Positions 6,401 through 7,148 of a stretch of DNA of 7,148 bases are shown piece after piece. Below the pieces are notes generated by a model. The model did no database searches. It was not told the origin of the DNA and saw nothing but the letters and a program-made list of their open reading frames with translations. The translations under genes and the position numbers were made by a program. The stretch is from Thermoanaerobaculia bacterium (lineage in GTDB: Bacteria > Acidobacteriota > Thermoanaerobaculia > Multivoradales > UBA5704): the NCBI GenBank assembly GCA_025937035.1, contig JAICSG010000194.1:1-7148 (forward strand), given 5' to 3'. Every line of letters starts with the position of its first letter. The first letter of the stretch is position 1.

Positions 6401-7148
6401 CTCCATCATCAATACCCACCCGGCGATCTTCGTGGCCGGGGCGCAGCCCAACGACAACTTCGTCCGCGTGGTCCAGAACCTCAGCACGGCGGGTTTCTCC
6501 ATCCTCGGCACGGGGTCTTACGTGAACCTCGTCGCGCCCTCCGTGATCGACACGGGCCTCCATCTCAACAACGTGATGGTCCTCGCCGCCTCGCCGTCGA
6601 CGCTCGGCTATACCTCCACGACAGTGACCACGATCCGTTACAAGATCGTCACCTGCCCCGGGAGCAACCCGTCGTGCGCGCGGTCGACCACGGGCGACCA
6701 CTGCACGCCGGCCCCCGGCACCTTCTATGACCAGGCGCCGGGTCCCTACACCTGGAGCTGGGCCGCCCAGGGGCTCAACTTCGGCGGCGACTTCCTGGAC
6801 GAGGACCTCAACGGCAACAGTCTGCCAGTGACCTGGAACACCGCCAACCTGACGGCCAACGGCTCGCTCGGCGCCCTGCTGCTGCACCACCACAACGCGT
6901 CCGGCCTGCGGGCGGAGGTCATCCCACTCGACACCGCGCAGCGGGCCGACCTCGCGCTCACCAAGACGGTCGACAACGCGGCGCCCGCCCTCGGGGCCAA
7001 CGTGACCTTCACGATCACGGTGACCAACAACGGCCCGAACAACGCCTCGGGCGTGGTGGTGAACGACTTCCTGCCGGATGGCCTGAATTACGTGTCGGAC
7101 GACGGCGGCGGCGCCTACGTGCCGGGCACCGGCCTGTGGACGGTGGGC
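3468..7148 (+). CDS. Secreted S8 subtilisin-like serine protease with PA insert and DUF11 repeat, 3'-truncated
   Basis: This is a large exported endopeptidase. The frame runs 1227 codons to the window edge without a stop, so the C-terminus is missing. A signal peptide is visible: Arg14/Arg17, hydrophobic core 18-36, likely cleavage near GAA (37-39). An I9-like propeptide follows (about 70-174). The catalytic domain has Asp211 (IGVIDTGID), His280 ([13 protein letters not shown]), oxyanion Asn399 (TSAGNSGD) and Ser645 ([12 protein letters not shown]). A PA domain (about 465-565, [20 protein letters not shown]) is inserted between Asn399 and Ser645, which explains the 365-residue His-Ser spacing. 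GAGRVD (699-704) closes the domain. A beta-rich Fn3-like region follows (about 722-850), then an unassigned stretch to about 1158. A DUF11 repeat then begins ([13 protein letters not shown], from 1161). Twelve cysteines after the signal peptide fit an oxidising location outside the cytoplasm. It probably has its own promoter. The substrate is unknown; scavenging of external protein is a reasonable guess. Confidence 0.95.
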   Translation, partial: MFDPCLSPSPAPARASRLTAVLLAALSSFALVSPILGAAHRPLTGDPEAVLPADAISVGLEHAATTDDGRIQVIVELQDPPAAVVYATALQGAKPNDMRAVAAAGAASKAQALRNQAAQEGVARALAAAPVNAREIYRVSKALNGIAVAIDPQAVGSILKIPGVKRVLPILAEYPTSASSVPFIGTPNVWANTIGLPAGADGTGIRIGVIDTGIDYLHADFGGPGQLTDYQTESTATANFTTAGSFPTAKVIGGTDFAGDAYTGSNAPAPDANPMDCNGHGSHVSGTAAGFGVTSAGATFTGPYDANTSTYTPLRIEPGTAPMAKLYGIRVFGCAGSTGLTVAGIDWAMDPNGDNDLSDHLDVINMSLGSSFGSVLNSSSIASDNAALAGVIVVTSAGNSGDTFFISGSPGAASRAIATAASVDGGEPAPTVVVNAPAGIAGSYLAGGAAFGQVLTTSGTPPGPHNVVIALDPADGAGPSTTDGCSAITNAAAVAGNIALIDRGTCGFVVKVKNAQNAGAVGVIIADNAPGSPPAAMGGADPTITIPSVRVTLLDGSSFKANIGSLNVTLLGPSGADTVASFSSRGPRRIFGSPLRLKPDIAAPGLNITSVQTGHTCMVATGCTGASDPSGFQAGNQALIISGTSMASPHMAGVMALLRQLHPDWSVEELKALAMNYAVNDTTLFPGATPPKFGPSRIGAGRVDPSKSAVGSVIAMNAEDAGLVSVTFDPEVVGTVTQTKKIRVVNKGTTSQTYDLAFDTIVDSPGVSFSLPGGNTVTVPAGETVELDVQMSADTSLMDHTRDASLFPTQGVQANYGDQPRNFLTEEGAYLTFSQSSALKFRLPVYMAEKPSSMMSGPATIVTGGAPTGSTTIPLSGIGVCTGTLAAGPTCTGTFPNDVESLVSPFELQVVSPLDPVNSTDYADIHYAGVAYLQAGGSPSLTNDLVMFGVASWGNWSSLTDVAYNICIDNNNDGIYDRSIINTHPAIFVAGAQPNDNFVRVVQNLSTAGFSILGTGSYVNLVAPSVIDTGLHLNNVMVLAASPSTLGYTSTTVTTIRYKIVTCPGSNPSCARSTTGDHCTPAPGTFYDQAPGPYTWSWAAQGLNFGGDFLDEDLNGNSLPVTWNTANLTANGSLGALLLHHHNASGLRAEVIPLDTAQRADLALTKTVDNAAPALGANVTFTITVTNNGPNNASGVVVNDFLPDGLNYVSDDGGGAYVPGTGLWTVG

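Overview
The window is GC-rich bacterial DNA, with G or C at most third codon positions. It carries five protein-coding genes, all on the + strand and tightly packed. I see no tRNA, rRNA, CRISPR array, insertion sequence or attachment site. The gene set suggests a free-living, high-GC, environmental Gram-negative-type bacterium: a DesK/DesR-type two-component system beside an ABC-2 exporter, then a very large secreted subtilase ending in a DUF11 repeat. Acidobacteriota or a relative is my best guess. That is inference from style, because no phylogenetic marker gene is present.

Region 1 (1-3258) is a four-gene unit: ABC exporter ATPase (5' end cut off by the window), ABC-2 permease, membrane sensor histidine kinase, and NarL/LuxR-type response regulator. 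The ATPase/permease and kinase/regulator pairs each overlap by four bases (GTGA), and the permease and kinase genes are 12 bases apart. The unit is therefore almost certainly one operon with translational coupling. The order matches known ATPase-permease-DesK-DesR cassettes such as Bacillus subtilis yvfRSTU. The likely logic is that the kinase senses a membrane or envelope condition, the regulator is phosphorylated, and the exporter is expressed. The substrate cannot be read from the sequence, and the operon promoter lies upstream of the window.

Region 2 (3259-3467) is a 209-base intergenic stretch. It contains a plausible sigma70-type promoter (3287-3314) and a perfect 9+2+9 inverted repeat (3373-3392). 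The repeat extends into a longer imperfect stem, and a strong Shine-Dalgarno sequence lies just before the next gene. The predicted transcript leader is about 145 nt, long enough to hold a regulatory element.

Region 3 (3468-7148, running off the window) is one open frame of 1227 codons with no stop. It encodes a secreted S8 subtilisin-like protease: signal peptide, I9-like propeptide, catalytic domain with an intact Asp/His/Asn/Ser set and an inserted PA domain, beta-rich C-terminal region, and the start of a DUF11 repeat.

Most of the window is conventional. The least explained parts are the dyad/leader before the protease and the unassigned protease region between about residues 850 and 1158. 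I did not find convincing evidence of a wholly new system.
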